From the NCBI GenBank assembly GCA_964448045.1, contig CAYUVF010000063.1, forward strand, positions 1 to 23,618: a stretch of DNA of 23,618 nt, in the 5' to 3' direction. Below are positions 6,340-14,623 of the stretch, piece by piece (within the stretch, counting starts at the first letter, position 1; each line of letters opens with the position of its first letter). The DNA comes from CAYUVF01 sp964448045. GTDB taxonomy: Bacteria; Bacteroidota; Rhodothermia; Rhodothermales; Salinibacteraceae. The position numbers were made by a program, and so were the translations under genes. Under the pieces are notes generated by a model. The model was given only the letters and a program-made list of their open reading frames with translations, was not told where the DNA came from and did no database searches.

Positions 6340-8136
6340 ATGGCCAAGAAGAACCCCCAGCATGTACTCGGCGTCATGGTGAGCGAGGACGCGCTCCACG
6401 CCGTCCTCGTCGCGCGATCGGAGGAAGACACCCGCGTGGAAGCCCATTTCTCCCGTGTCCGCGGGGCCGACTATACCTCCGATGCGGGTTTGCCCGACGA
6501 TGCCAGCTCGCCCGAGTTCGAAGACGAAGCCACTGGCGACGATTTCACGATCCAGTTTGGCGAGAGCGAAGATGAGAATACCATGTTTCTCGGGTCCGAG
6601 TTTGGCGACTTGGACGGCGGCGGGCAGGCCGACCCGGCCGCGGTGGCCTCGCAGGCTAACTTCGAGGTCGAACTCGAAGAGATTCTGAGTGAGGTCGAAG
6701 CCCGCGGATACGTCGACCCCGAAGTCGTCTTTTGCACATCGGCTTCGGAGATTGACGAGCTGGAGCTGCGCCTCCCCGCCGAGGAAGGCACCAGCGGCAA
6801 CGAAGGGCCACTGGGGCGGTCGCTTCCGGTGAAGCGCAAGAAGCTCCTTAGCATGGTCGAGGAGCAGTACGACGGCGTGGCCGACGACGAGCGCGTGGCG
6901 TTTGTCCCCATGACCCCCGCCGAGGATGGGCGACAGCGCGTCCTCTCCCTGATCGGCAAAGCCAACGGTCCGGTCTTCCGCACCATGGAGGCCGTTCGGG
7001 AAAACAAGTCGAGCATTCAGCCCAAAGTGCGGGGGCTCGATACCGAAATTTCGCTGTATGTAGGCCTTGCTCGCGCGGCGCTTCGAGTGCCGCCGGGATC
7101 ACTGCAGAAGACGCTCGTCGTCCGCGCCAGCATGACCGATACGCTGGCGCTCTTTATGGACGGCAACACGCTCGAACAGGCCGAAACGCTTCGCTCGCTC
7201 ACGGCCCGCGACGCCGCCGAAACCATCTGCAGCCGCGTCTTGCTGCTGCAGGATGAGTACGGCATCGGGGATGTGCAGAACGTCCTGCTGATCGGGGCAA
7301 AAGGGGAAGAGACCCTCATCGAGGATTTCGAGATGTTCTTCCCCGATGCCAATGTCGAATCGCTGCGGAGTCACCTCCCGCAATCCACCGATGAGGAGCC
7401 CCTGACGGGCGATTTCGTTGCGGCGACGGGCGCGGCGCTTCGGGCGATGGATCATCCCGATTATCAGGATGCCTTCTGGGACATCAACCTGTTGCCCAAG
7501 TCCCTCCTCAAGCGCGGCTTCAAGATCCCGTTCGGGTGGACCGTGCCGGCGCTCTACGCGCTCATCTTTATCACGGCGCTGGGATTCACCTTCTATTACA
7601 GCTACAACGCCAGCACCGTCAACGATCTGCGAGCCGAGTTGCAGCACTACCGCAGCCGCGCCGCCGAAATGGACGAACGCGAGTTGCAGGCCCGTATCGA
7701 CAGTCTGAACGCCATCACCGAGCGTTACGTCACCGGCCTCGAAGTGCTCGATACGCTCCTCAAAGGCAGCAACAAGTGGAGCAACGCGCTGGCCGATGTC
7801 TCACGCCAGACGGCATCAGTCGAGGGCATCTGGGTGGATCAGTGGAATCCGCAGCGCCAGGACCTCTTCATGGTCACCGGCAACGCCACAGCCCGCCATC
7901 GCATCGTGAGCCTGGCCGAGCGGCTCGATGGCAACATCAACCGCGTGAGCTTCTCCGAAATCCGCGACTGGCCGGTCTACTCCTTCGAGATGACGGTGCC
8001 GCTCGATATGGATCTGCCCGCGGCGGCCAAATATCTCCGCGAAAAGGTGGAGATGACCGCCCAAAACGACACACCGGCCGATGATTCGGCCGAGACGCCT
8101 ACGTCGACCGTCGCGCTGGATGATCCGCAGCAGTAA
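6340..8136 (+). CDS. PilM-PilN fusion (GspL-like) pilus alignment protein
   Basis: This 598-residue inner-membrane protein combines an N-terminal actin-like PilM-type cytoplasmic domain (about 1-365) with a complete PilN-type half. The junction contains D-INLLPK (381-387), the INLLP peptide by which PilN normally binds PilM. One transmembrane helix (about 399-422), a coiled coil (about 424-460) and a periplasmic ferredoxin-like domain (about 465-565) follow. The N-terminal half carries an unusual acidic insert (about 42-105, rich in D, E, G and S) directly after the first strand pair. ATG 6340 is the start; no clear Shine-Dalgarno is visible. It lies upstream of the pilOP-like and secretin genes, matching the pilMNOPQ order. 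In type II secretion systems GspL has the same overall architecture, so GspL is an equally valid family name. The assignment rests on architecture and context more than on overall similarity. Confidence 0.85.
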   Translation: MAKKNPQHVLGVMVSEDALHAVLVARSEEDTRVEAHFSRVRGADYTSDAGLPDDASSPEFEDEATGDDFTIQFGESEDENTMFLGSEFGDLDGGGQADPAAVASQANFEVELEEILSEVEARGYVDPEVVFCTSASEIDELELRLPAEEGTSGNEGPLGRSLPVKRKKLLSMVEEQYDGVADDERVAFVPMTPAEDGRQRVLSLIGKANGPVFRTMEAVRENKSSIQPKVRGLDTEISLYVGLARAALRVPPGSLQKTLVVRASMTDTLALFMDGNTLEQAETLRSLTARDAAETICSRVLLLQDEYGIGDVQNVLLIGAKGEETLIEDFEMFFPDANVESLRSHLPQSTDEEPLTGDFVAATGAALRAMDHPDYQDAFWDINLLPKSLLKRGFKIPFGWTVPALYALIFITALGFTFYYSYNASTVNDLRAELQHYRSRAAEMDERELQARIDSLNAITERYVTGLEVLDTLLKGSNKWSNALADVSRQTASVEGIWVDQWNPQRQDLFMVTGNATARHRIVSLAERLDGNINRVSFSEIRDWPVYSFEMTVPLDMDLPAAAKYLREKVEMTAQNDTPADDSAETPTSTVALDDPQQ

Positions 8137-8212
8137 TCCAACCTATTCGCTCGACGCTTGCGGTGCGCCCTGAGGCGCCGCATCCTACCCTTTGCGATGA
8201 CCACACGCTGAC

Positions 8213-9229
8213 ATGAAAAAGCTGGGATCCAACGAAATTCTCCTGATCGTGGGCTGGCTCCTCGTCGCCGGCACCGGAACGTATCTCACGTTCTTTCAGC
8301 AGGCGAGCGAGATCGAGAAGCTGGAGCGCGAGGTGCGCCTGGAAGAGAAAAAGCAGGCCGATCTGTCCGCGCTGCTCTCCGAGATGGCCACGACCAAAGA
8401 CCGAGCTAACGAGGTCATCACGAAATGGCGTGCCCGTTACAAGGTGTTCCCGAAAACGATCTCTACGCCCGAGATCGTGGGCTATCTGAATGAGCTGACG
8501 CAGCGTGGCTTTAAATCGTTCGACATTACCTCGGGTGGGGCGCAGAGCCAACAAAACTACAGTTATCACACCTTCCGCGCCTCGGGCCGCGGCTACTACT
8601 CCAGCCTGTACCGCTTCATCTGGGAGCTGGAAAACAGCCGCGAGTTTTACCGCGTCCGCGACCTGCAACTCAGCCATCTCGATCTGCGCACGACGGACAA
8701 CGAAACCGGGCGCAAGGACATGCAGATCCTCGTTAGCTTTGACATGTCCATCGACGCGTTCTTCGGCGGGCCCGAGGGCATCAGTGCGGATGAGGCCGCT
8801 CCGCTGGTTGCCGAGCAAGAGCGCCTGCCCGTCGGCCGCACCGATGAGCAGCTGGCCGTCCCGGCCGATGTCTTGCCCGACGAGCGCCCGGCCACCGATC
8901 CGTTCTACCCGATTATCATGGAGTCGCTGCCGCCCAACGAGCGCGGCCTCGTCGATGTAGAGTCGGATAAGTTCGTTTCGATCGTGGGCAATAAAGCGGT
9001 CTTCAAGACGAGTGACGGCTACGTGATGCGTGGCAAGGGCGATGATGTGTACCTCGGCCGCATCGTGGAGGTTAACTCGCGTACGGGCGAGGTCATCGCG
9101 CGCCTTAACAAGGGCGGTATCATCGATCAGATTGAGCTCAAGCTCGACGGCGCCGATCCGCTCCGGCAAGCCCGTGGCGATCAGCAGCTGACCCCGGTGG
9201 AGGAGTCTGACGCCTCCTCGAATCAATAA
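8213..9229 (+). CDS. PilO-PilP fusion-like pilus alignment protein
   Basis: This 338-residue protein has a short cytoplasmic N-terminus, one transmembrane helix (about 8-27) and a coiled coil of charged heptads (about 30-75). A PilO-type periplasmic domain follows (about 80-185; LNELTQRGFKSFDITSGG, GRGYYSSLYRFIWELE). After a disordered acidic linker (about 190-228) comes a small beta domain (about 229-315; GNKAVFKTSDGYVMRGKGDDVYLGRI split over two strands, then VNSRTGEVIARLNKGG). That domain resembles the homology-region fold of PilP and GspC, which contacts the secretin N-domain. It sits between the PilMN-like gene and the secretin gene, exactly where pilO and pilP are found as separate genes in Gammaproteobacteria. 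The alternative is a plain PilO with an unrelated C-terminal beta domain. Confidence 0.8.
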   Translation: MKKLGSNEILLIVGWLLVAGTGTYLTFFQQASEIEKLEREVRLEEKKQADLSALLSEMATTKDRANEVITKWRARYKVFPKTISTPEIVGYLNELTQRGFKSFDITSGGAQSQQNYSYHTFRASGRGYYSSLYRFIWELENSREFYRVRDLQLSHLDLRTTDNETGRKDMQILVSFDMSIDAFFGGPEGISADEAAPLVAEQERLPVGRTDEQLAVPADVLPDERPATDPFYPIIMESLPPNERGLVDVESDKFVSIVGNKAVFKTSDGYVMRGKGDDVYLGRIVEVNSRTGEVIARLNKGGIIDQIELKLDGADPLRQARGDQQLTPVEESDASSNQ

Positions 9230-9259
9230 TCTTCTTTCCGACCTAACGTACAGCACCCC

Positions 9260-10654
9260 ATGCGACGATTCTCGACGTATCTATCCATTCCGGTCGGCCT
9301 CGTGGTGCTGAGCCTGATGTGGGCCACGCCGGCTCTCGTGCAGGCGCAGGACCGGCCGCCCGAGCGTCAACTCCGCAGCTATATCCCCCCGGATCAGCTT
9401 GTCTCCTTCGAGCCCGACACGCCGTTCGACCGGTTCATTGAGCTGGTAAACCCCATTTTTGAGCGTGAAACGGGCAAGGAAATCATCGATCCGGAAGATC
9501 GCTCGACGCCAATCGGCGTGTCGATCTCTGGTATGTATTTCTTTGACGCGCTGGAGCTCGTCCTCCGCGTGAACGACCTGACCTACCGGGAAACTGAGCG
9601 CTTTTTTGTCGTTGAACCGGCACCACAGGAGGCGCAGACGGGCGTGCCCATGCAAGCGGGTGCTGCCGGCGAGGAGGGCGACGAAGAGCCCCTTCCGGCG
9701 AACCTGAACTCGCGCGAGATTCAGATCAACGCGATCCTGTTCAACATTAACCTGACGCGGGCTCGGGAGCTGGGCATTGACTGGAGCCAGTTCATGTCGT
9801 CGGCCAGCGGGGGCCAGGGCGGTCAAGGCGGCGGCCAGGGCGGTGGCAATACCGGGGGCGGCACCAGTGGCCAGAACGGGCAGAACGGCCAGGGCGGGAC
9901 GCAGATTTTTGTCGATACGGAAGACTTTTTCGATCAATTCAGCGACATCATCGAGGGGCCCGACCAGATTGAGCTGGGCGTCTTGGCCCGGTTCTTCCGT
10001 GCGCTTGAAGACGAAGGCGCCGGCCAGACCATCGCCAATCCACAGGTGACGGTGCAAAGCGGCCAGCAGGGGCAGATTCAGATCGGGCAAGACGTGCCCG
10101 TGCAGACGCGCGACTTCTCCGGCAACACGGTGACGCAGTTCTTCCAAACGGGCATCATCGTCGACGTGACGCCCACGCTCATCACCGAGCCCGTGGCCGA
10201 TACCTCGGGCGCTCCGCTGCTTGACTTCATTCACCTGAACGTGCGCGTCGAGGACTCCAACAGCAACCCGTCGGCTTCCGGGCCGGTCATCAACCGCAAT
10301 CAGGCGAATACGCAGGTGCTGCTGCTCGATGGCGAAGCGACTGCCATCGGTGGGTTAACCACGCAGCAGGAGCAGACGTCCCGCCGCGGCATCCCGATCC
10401 TGAAGGATCTGCCGCCGTGGTTCTTTGGATTGCGCTACATCTTCGGGCGCGAAACGACTAACGTAGTGGAGCGCGAGCTGCTCATCGTGCTGCAGGCCAA
10501 CATCGTCGAGCCGTTGCGCGCCCGCGCCGAGCAACCGTACGAGGATAATTTCCTCCGCGAGCGGCGCGAGAAAGCGAACAAAATGCTCGAAAAATTAGGC
10601 CCCGAGGCGATCGAGCGGGTCACCTTCCCCGAGCCACGTCAGGAAGAAGAATAG
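9260..10654 (+). CDS. pilQ: Secretin, PilQ/GspD family outer-membrane pore
   Basis: This 464-residue protein has a Sec signal peptide (about 1-29, cleavage after VQA) and a single N-terminal N0/STN-like domain (about 45-125). A linker and a Gly/Gln-rich low-complexity loop (about 180-217) precede the secretin core. Core features are ANPQVTVQSGQQG, GQDVPVQ, the TGIIVDVTPTL strand and the signature GGLTTQQEQTSRRGIPILKDLPPWFFG, which contains the usual G-I-P-x-L-x-D-x-P motif. It is short compared with PilQ or GspD (650-750 residues): there is no AMIN domain and only one clear N-domain. It is the last gene before a strong terminator, closing the unit that starts with the PilMN-like gene. It would form the outer-membrane channel for the filament or secreted substrate. 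Confidence 0.92.
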   Translation: MRRFSTYLSIPVGLVVLSLMWATPALVQAQDRPPERQLRSYIPPDQLVSFEPDTPFDRFIELVNPIFERETGKEIIDPEDRSTPIGVSISGMYFFDALELVLRVNDLTYRETERFFVVEPAPQEAQTGVPMQAGAAGEEGDEEPLPANLNSREIQINAILFNINLTRARELGIDWSQFMSSASGGQGGQGGGQGGGNTGGGTSGQNGQNGQGGTQIFVDTEDFFDQFSDIIEGPDQIELGVLARFFRALEDEGAGQTIANPQVTVQSGQQGQIQIGQDVPVQTRDFSGNTVTQFFQTGIIVDVTPTLITEPVADTSGAPLLDFIHLNVRVEDSNSNPSASGPVINRNQANTQVLLLDGEATAIGGLTTQQEQTSRRGIPILKDLPPWFFGLRYIFGRETTNVVERELLIVLQANIVEPLRARAEQPYEDNFLRERREKANKMLEKLGPEAIERVTFPEPRQEEE

Positions 10655-10708
10655 CGCCGATTGACGCCAGCGCAAGATCGACGTCCAGATGGGTGGAGGC
10701 GCTCATGA

Positions 10709-10740
10709 GCGGCCGCGGTGGCAACGCCGGGGCCGCTTTT
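10709..10740 (+). terminator. Intrinsic terminator closing the pilus locus
   Basis: Left arm 10709-10720 and right arm 10725-10736 pair over 12 positions, with one G-G mismatch and one wobble, around a GCAA tetraloop (GNRA type). TTTT follows at 10737-10740. It lies 54 nt after the secretin stop codon. Confidence 0.8.
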
Positions 10741-10813
10741 GATTGAGCGGAACCCGCGCCGGTCCGCCCAATTCACTGCGCCGCACGACCCCTTCCTCAC
10801 CGATGCGGCTCCC

Positions 10814-11593
10814 ATGCTTCCCGTTTGGCTCACCGATACCGTCACGAGCGATCTCGAACGCGCCCTGCACTACACCCTTCTCTGGGGCTTGCAGGGGGTG
10901 GAGCTGCGCACCGTCGGCGGGGTCGAGGACCGCGTGCCCGATGTCAACGTGACGCAGGTGAAGCGGCGGTTGGATGATAGCGAGATGCTGGCCGCCGCCG
11001 TCGATCCGGCCATGTTCGAGGGACCGGTGGGCGACCGCGTGTCGTGGCTCAACGAGCTGGCTATGTTTGACGAAACGCTACAGTTCTGCAAGCGGATCGG
11101 TTGCCCGCGGGTGGTCGTGTCGTCGTTTGCCGCGACCGAAGCGTTCGCGCTGGAGGCCGCCGCCGATGCGCTCCGCCGCGCGGGAGACGCCGCCGCTGCG
11201 TACGGACGTACGATCGCCGTGCTCAACGCCGCCGACATGGCTCGGCCCACCGGCCAGGCGTTGGCCGAACTGCTCGATGCCGTCGACCACGGCTTCGTCC
11301 GTGCCGCATGGAGCCCGGCCGAGGCGCTTCGGGCCGGCGAAGATCCGGCCGAGGGGCTGGCCGCGCTGGACGACCGGGTGGCGCTCGTGCGCGCTCGGGA
11401 CGGGCAACGCGTCGACGGGCGCTGGGAGGAAGCCCCATTCGGCGAGGGCGCAATCGATTGGACCGCGCAATTGCATCAGCTCCATGAGCACGACTTTCAG
11501 GGACCCATCAGCCTGGAGATGAACGTCGCTCCGCGCCCCAAGCAGGGCCTCCGTAGCGCAACGCAGCTCATCCGGATGCTCCGGGATCTGTGA
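10814..11593 (+). CDS. TIM-barrel sugar phosphate isomerase/epimerase-like protein
   Basis: This 259-residue protein resembles the AP-endonuclease-2/xylose-isomerase-like TIM-barrel family. The N-terminus MLPVWLTDTVTSDLERAL leads into WGLQGVELRTVGG, the strand-2 pattern of the family. Later strands are PRVVVSSFA and RTIAVLNAA, and the end is FQGPISLEMNV followed by a LIRMLRDL helix. An in-frame GTG at 10718 is unlikely as the start, because it lies inside the stem of the upstream terminator. ATG 10814 gives the expected family N-terminus. The substrate cannot be told. Several usual metal-binding residues (Glu, Asp, His) are not obvious, so the catalytic activity is uncertain. It stands alone between the pilus locus and gatC. 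Confidence 0.72.
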   Translation: MLPVWLTDTVTSDLERALHYTLLWGLQGVELRTVGGVEDRVPDVNVTQVKRRLDDSEMLAAAVDPAMFEGPVGDRVSWLNELAMFDETLQFCKRIGCPRVVVSSFAATEAFALEAAADALRRAGDAAAAYGRTIAVLNAADMARPTGQALAELLDAVDHGFVRAAWSPAEALRAGEDPAEGLAALDDRVALVRARDGQRVDGRWEEAPFGEGAIDWTAQLHQLHEHDFQGPISLEMNVAPRPKQGLRSATQLIRMLRDL

Positions 11594-11700
11594 CCGGCGG
11601 GCGACGGAACAGGGGCGAAGATCCATCCGTTGCTTTCGGCTGAGTAGGAATCGTGCTGCTCCGGTCATTCACTCCGCATTACCGCAACCCCTGCCCCGCT

Positions 11701-11988
11701 ATGGCGATCTCGAAGGAGGAAGTTCAGCACATCGCATCGTTGGCGCGCCTGCGCTTCTCCGACGAACAGGAGGAGCAGCTCACCAACGAGATGAGCCGTA
11801 TCCTCGATTACGTCGATACGCTGAATGAGCTCGATACCACCGGCGTCCCGCCGATGTCGCATGTGCTCGACGTACACAACGTCTTTCGCGAAGACGAGGT
11901 CGAGGAGCGCATCGACCGCGAGCAGGCGCTGCAGAACGCTCCCGACGCCGATGGCGAGTATTTCCGCGTGCCCAAGGTGATCGAGTAG
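11701..11988 (+). CDS. gatC: Asp-tRNA(Asn)/Glu-tRNA(Gln) amidotransferase subunit C
   Basis: This is the small subunit of the GatCAB amidotransferase, which converts misacylated Glu-tRNA(Gln) or Asp-tRNA(Asn) to the amide form. From ATG 11701 it has 95 residues, the normal family length. The characteristic opening MAISKEEVQHIASLARLRFSDEE-like pattern is present, followed by ILDYVDTLNELDTTGVPPMSHV and the C-terminal GEYFRVPKVIE. A longer open frame back to 11653 adds a non-conserved segment. AAGGAGG inside the gene near 11714-11721 is too far downstream to serve this start. gatA and gatB are not adjacent, as is common in this part of the bacterial tree. Confidence 0.95.
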   Translation: MAISKEEVQHIASLARLRFSDEQEEQLTNEMSRILDYVDTLNELDTTGVPPMSHVLDVHNVFREDEVEERIDREQALQNAPDADGEYFRVPKVIE

Positions 11989-12004
11989 CCGCATCACGTA
12001 GTCT

Positions 12005-12047
12005 GGAACCGGCTGGACAGATCGGCGGATCGCGCCGTGGTGGTTCC
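12005..12047 (+). terminator. Possible terminator hairpin after gatC
   Basis: GGAACC (12005-12010) pairs with GGTTCC (12042-12047), with a nested CGGCG (12023-12027)/CGCCG (12033-12037) stem. The T tract downstream is weak (GTCTTCTCC), so termination efficiency is uncertain. Confidence 0.4.
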
Positions 12048-12085
12048 GGCTGTCTTCTCCCTCCTGCAAATCGCCCGTGAATAGC

Positions 12086-14623
12086 ATGGCGTCGTCGTCT
12101 CGAAGTCAGCCTCCCGCATCGCCCGTGAGCGGGTGGAGAGGGAGTTGGGATCGGCTGTCGGATCGGACGCAGCACATCGTCTGCGTGCTTGCGCTGCTGG
12201 GCTTGTCGCTGGCCTTCTTTGCGCCCATTCATTTTGGCGGCCAGTCGATCATCGGGGGCGACACCGTGAACTGGCGGTCGATGGCGGAGGCGATGATCGA
12301 GTACCGCGCCGAAACGGGTGAAGAGCCGCTGTGGAACCCCAACGCGTTTGGGGGAATGCCGGGCTACATGACCTCGTATCCGGATCAGATTCCGCAGATC
12401 GACCAAATTCCTGGCTGGCTCCGCAGCTTCGCGTGGCCCACCTCACACTTCTTTTTTCTGCTCCTCGGCACGTACCTGTTCATCGTCTTGCTGACGCGCA
12501 ACAAGCTCAGCGGCGTGTTGGCTGCGGCCGGATTCGGCCTGACGACGTATCTGCCCATCATCTTGGCTGCGGGGCACAACACCAAGTTTATCGCGCTGTG
12601 CTTCGCGCCCTGGCTCGCGCTGACGTTCGCCTACGTGATGCGCCAGCCGAAGCTGTTGAGCAGCCTGCTTTTTGCTGCCGCGCTGGCGGTCAACTTGCGG
12701 GCGGGCCACGTCCAGATCACCTATTACGCTACGTTTTTACTGGGCGTCTGGTGGCTGGTGGAAGGCATCGGCGCCTACCGGGATGGGAAAATCGCGGCCT
12801 TCGGCAAGATCACCGGCTGGCTGGCACTCGGGTCGCTGCTCGGGGTGCTGATGGTGGCGCAGCCGTATCTCGTCAATGCCGAGTACAAGCAGTATACGAT
12901 TCGCGGCACAGCCGTCGAAACGAGCGGCGAAAGTGGGCTGGATCTCGACTATGCGCTGCGCTGGAGCCAAGGACCGGCCGAGCTCCTCACGCTCGCCGTG
13001 GCCGATGCGTTTGGTGGCGGCCCGCAGACGTACTGGGGGCCGAAGCCGTTCACCGAGGGGCCGCACTACTTCGGCGGGCTCATCCTGCTGCTGGCTGGGC
13101 TGGCGCTTTGGCGCGTGCGGCGGCGTATCGTATGGGCCTTCGGCATCGGCGGACTGCTGATGACGCTCTTTGCGCTGGGGCGCCATCTGGAGTCGCTCAA
13201 CGGACTCATGTTTCGCTTTTTTCCGCTTTTCGACGCCTTCCGCGCGCCAGAAACATGGCTCAGCATGGTGGCGTTTGCGCTCGCCGCGCTGGGTGGAATC
13301 GGCGCGTACTACCTCGCCCGCTCGGAAGACACGAAAGCAGCCGAAAAGCAGAAGACAACGTCCATCTACATCGCCAGCGGAACGGCCGTGGGGCTGATGC
13401 TGCTGGTGTGGTTTGTTGGCCCGTCGATGCTCGACTTCGAGAAGCCGGGGGAGCGGCAGCGCGTCGCCCAGCAAGTCGCGCAGCAGAATAACGTGTCGCC
13501 CAGCGATCCGCGCGTGCAGCAGGCCGCCGACCGGTATCTGTCGCAGCAGAAATCGGAGCGCCGAGGCGCCTTCACCGGCGATGCGCAACGCACGCTGCTC
13601 TTTGTCATCCTCGGTGCCGCGCTGCTGGTGGCGTATCGGCGGAAGCTGATCCCGGCGTGGACGATGCAGGTCGCGCTCATCCTGCTCGTTGTGGTCGATC
13701 TATGGGGCGTAGACCGGCGCTATTTCGGTGAGGAAGATTGGTCGGCATCGAACGACATCACTTCGAAAATCGCAACGTACGACTTCGACGAGTTTTTGCG
13801 GGGGCGGAAGCGCGAGGCCGGCGGATCGGGGCACTTCCGCGTGCTGTCGCTGGAGCGCGGCAACCCGATGAATAACGCGCGTCCGTCGTATCACTACGAA
13901 TCGCTCGGCGGCTACCACGGGGCGAAGTTGCAGCGCTATCAGGACTTCATCGATCACATCTTTCGGACGCCAGAAGGGCAGCTCAGCGAGGCAGCGCTGG
14001 ATCTGATGAACACCCGCTACATCATTGCGCCCCAACAGCTTCCGGGCACCGAGGTCGTCTACCGCGGCGAGCAGACCGGTTACCTCGTCCTCCGTAACCC
14101 AGATGCGGCGCCGCGGGCCTTCTTTGTGGGACAGACCGAGGTCGTGACCGATCCGCAGGCGATGTGGCAGCGCCTCCGCAGCCCCGACTTTGACCCGCAG
14201 CAGACGGCGCTATTGCCGGAGCCGCTCGGCATCGAGACGACGCCCATCGACTCGGCCAGCACGGCGCGCGTTGAGCTGGAGGAGCACACGCCGCGCACCA
14301 TCCGCTGGACGGTAGAGACCGATGCGCCGCGTCTGCTCGTAGCGAGCGAGGTCTATTATCCGGCCGGGTGGACTGCCTCCCTGGACGGCAAGGACGTGCC
14401 CATCCACCGCGTCGATTACCTGCTGCGGGGCGTCGAAATTCCCGTCGGCGAGCATACGCTCGTGATGCACTTTGAGCCGCAGCGGCACACGCTGAGCGTC
14501 TGGATTGCGGGTGCGTCGACCGTCGCTGTCTACGGCGGCATTTTAGCGCTGCTGGGGACGGGCTATGTACGCCGCGATGAGGATGAGCCGGAGGACGAGG
14601 AGTTAAAGGAGGACAACGCGTAA
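12086..14623 (+). CDS. YfhO family multi-pass membrane protein
   Basis: This protein of about 845 residues has roughly 12 predicted hydrophobic helices, starting at about 30-52 (HIVCVLALLGLSLAFF). The first loop holds GGDTVNWRSM...LWNPNAFGGMPGY, the typical YfhO luminal motif. A large soluble C-terminal part ends with YYPGWTASLDGKDVPIHRV and VGEHTLVMHFEPQ, then a last helix and an acidic tail. YfhO proteins are GT-C-like integral membrane proteins linked in Firmicutes to glycosylation of cell-envelope polymers; their role in Gram-negative relatives is little known. ATG 12086 is preferred over GTG 12077 three codons upstream. The stop codon overlaps the start of the next gene by one base (TAATG), so it is translationally coupled to the first glycosyltransferase. 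Confidence 0.87.
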   Translation: MASSSRSQPPASPVSGWRGSWDRLSDRTQHIVCVLALLGLSLAFFAPIHFGGQSIIGGDTVNWRSMAEAMIEYRAETGEEPLWNPNAFGGMPGYMTSYPDQIPQIDQIPGWLRSFAWPTSHFFFLLLGTYLFIVLLTRNKLSGVLAAAGFGLTTYLPIILAAGHNTKFIALCFAPWLALTFAYVMRQPKLLSSLLFAAALAVNLRAGHVQITYYATFLLGVWWLVEGIGAYRDGKIAAFGKITGWLALGSLLGVLMVAQPYLVNAEYKQYTIRGTAVETSGESGLDLDYALRWSQGPAELLTLAVADAFGGGPQTYWGPKPFTEGPHYFGGLILLLAGLALWRVRRRIVWAFGIGGLLMTLFALGRHLESLNGLMFRFFPLFDAFRAPETWLSMVAFALAALGGIGAYYLARSEDTKAAEKQKTTSIYIASGTAVGLMLLVWFVGPSMLDFEKPGERQRVAQQVAQQNNVSPSDPRVQQAADRYLSQQKSERRGAFTGDAQRTLLFVILGAALLVAYRRKLIPAWTMQVALILLVVVDLWGVDRRYFGEEDWSASNDITSKIATYDFDEFLRGRKREAGGSGHFRVLSLERGNPMNNARPSYHYESLGGYHGAKLQRYQDFIDHIFRTPEGQLSEAALDLMNTRYIIAPQQLPGTEVVYRGEQTGYLVLRNPDAAPRAFFVGQTEVVTDPQAMWQRLRSPDFDPQQTALLPEPLGIETTPIDSASTARVELEEHTPRTIRWTVETDAPRLLVASEVYYPAGWTASLDGKDVPIHRVDYLLRGVEIPVGEHTLVMHFEPQRHTLSVWIAGASTVAVYGGILALLGTGYVRRDEDEPEDEELKEDNA

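Noticed and set aside
8099..9256. Long minus-strand open frame (385 codons) opposite the pilOP-like gene
   Set aside because: Antisense shadow; the plus strand has a coherent transmembrane/coiled-coil/beta-domain architecture in a matching operon.
10718..10813. GTG start for the TIM-barrel protein
   Set aside because: The codon lies in the stem of a good intrinsic terminator, and the 32 extra residues are not family-like; ATG 10814 is preferred.
12331..13491. 386-codon plus-strand frame inside the YfhO gene
   Set aside because: Out-of-frame reading of the YfhO coding sequence, Arg/Ala-rich with no membrane helices.
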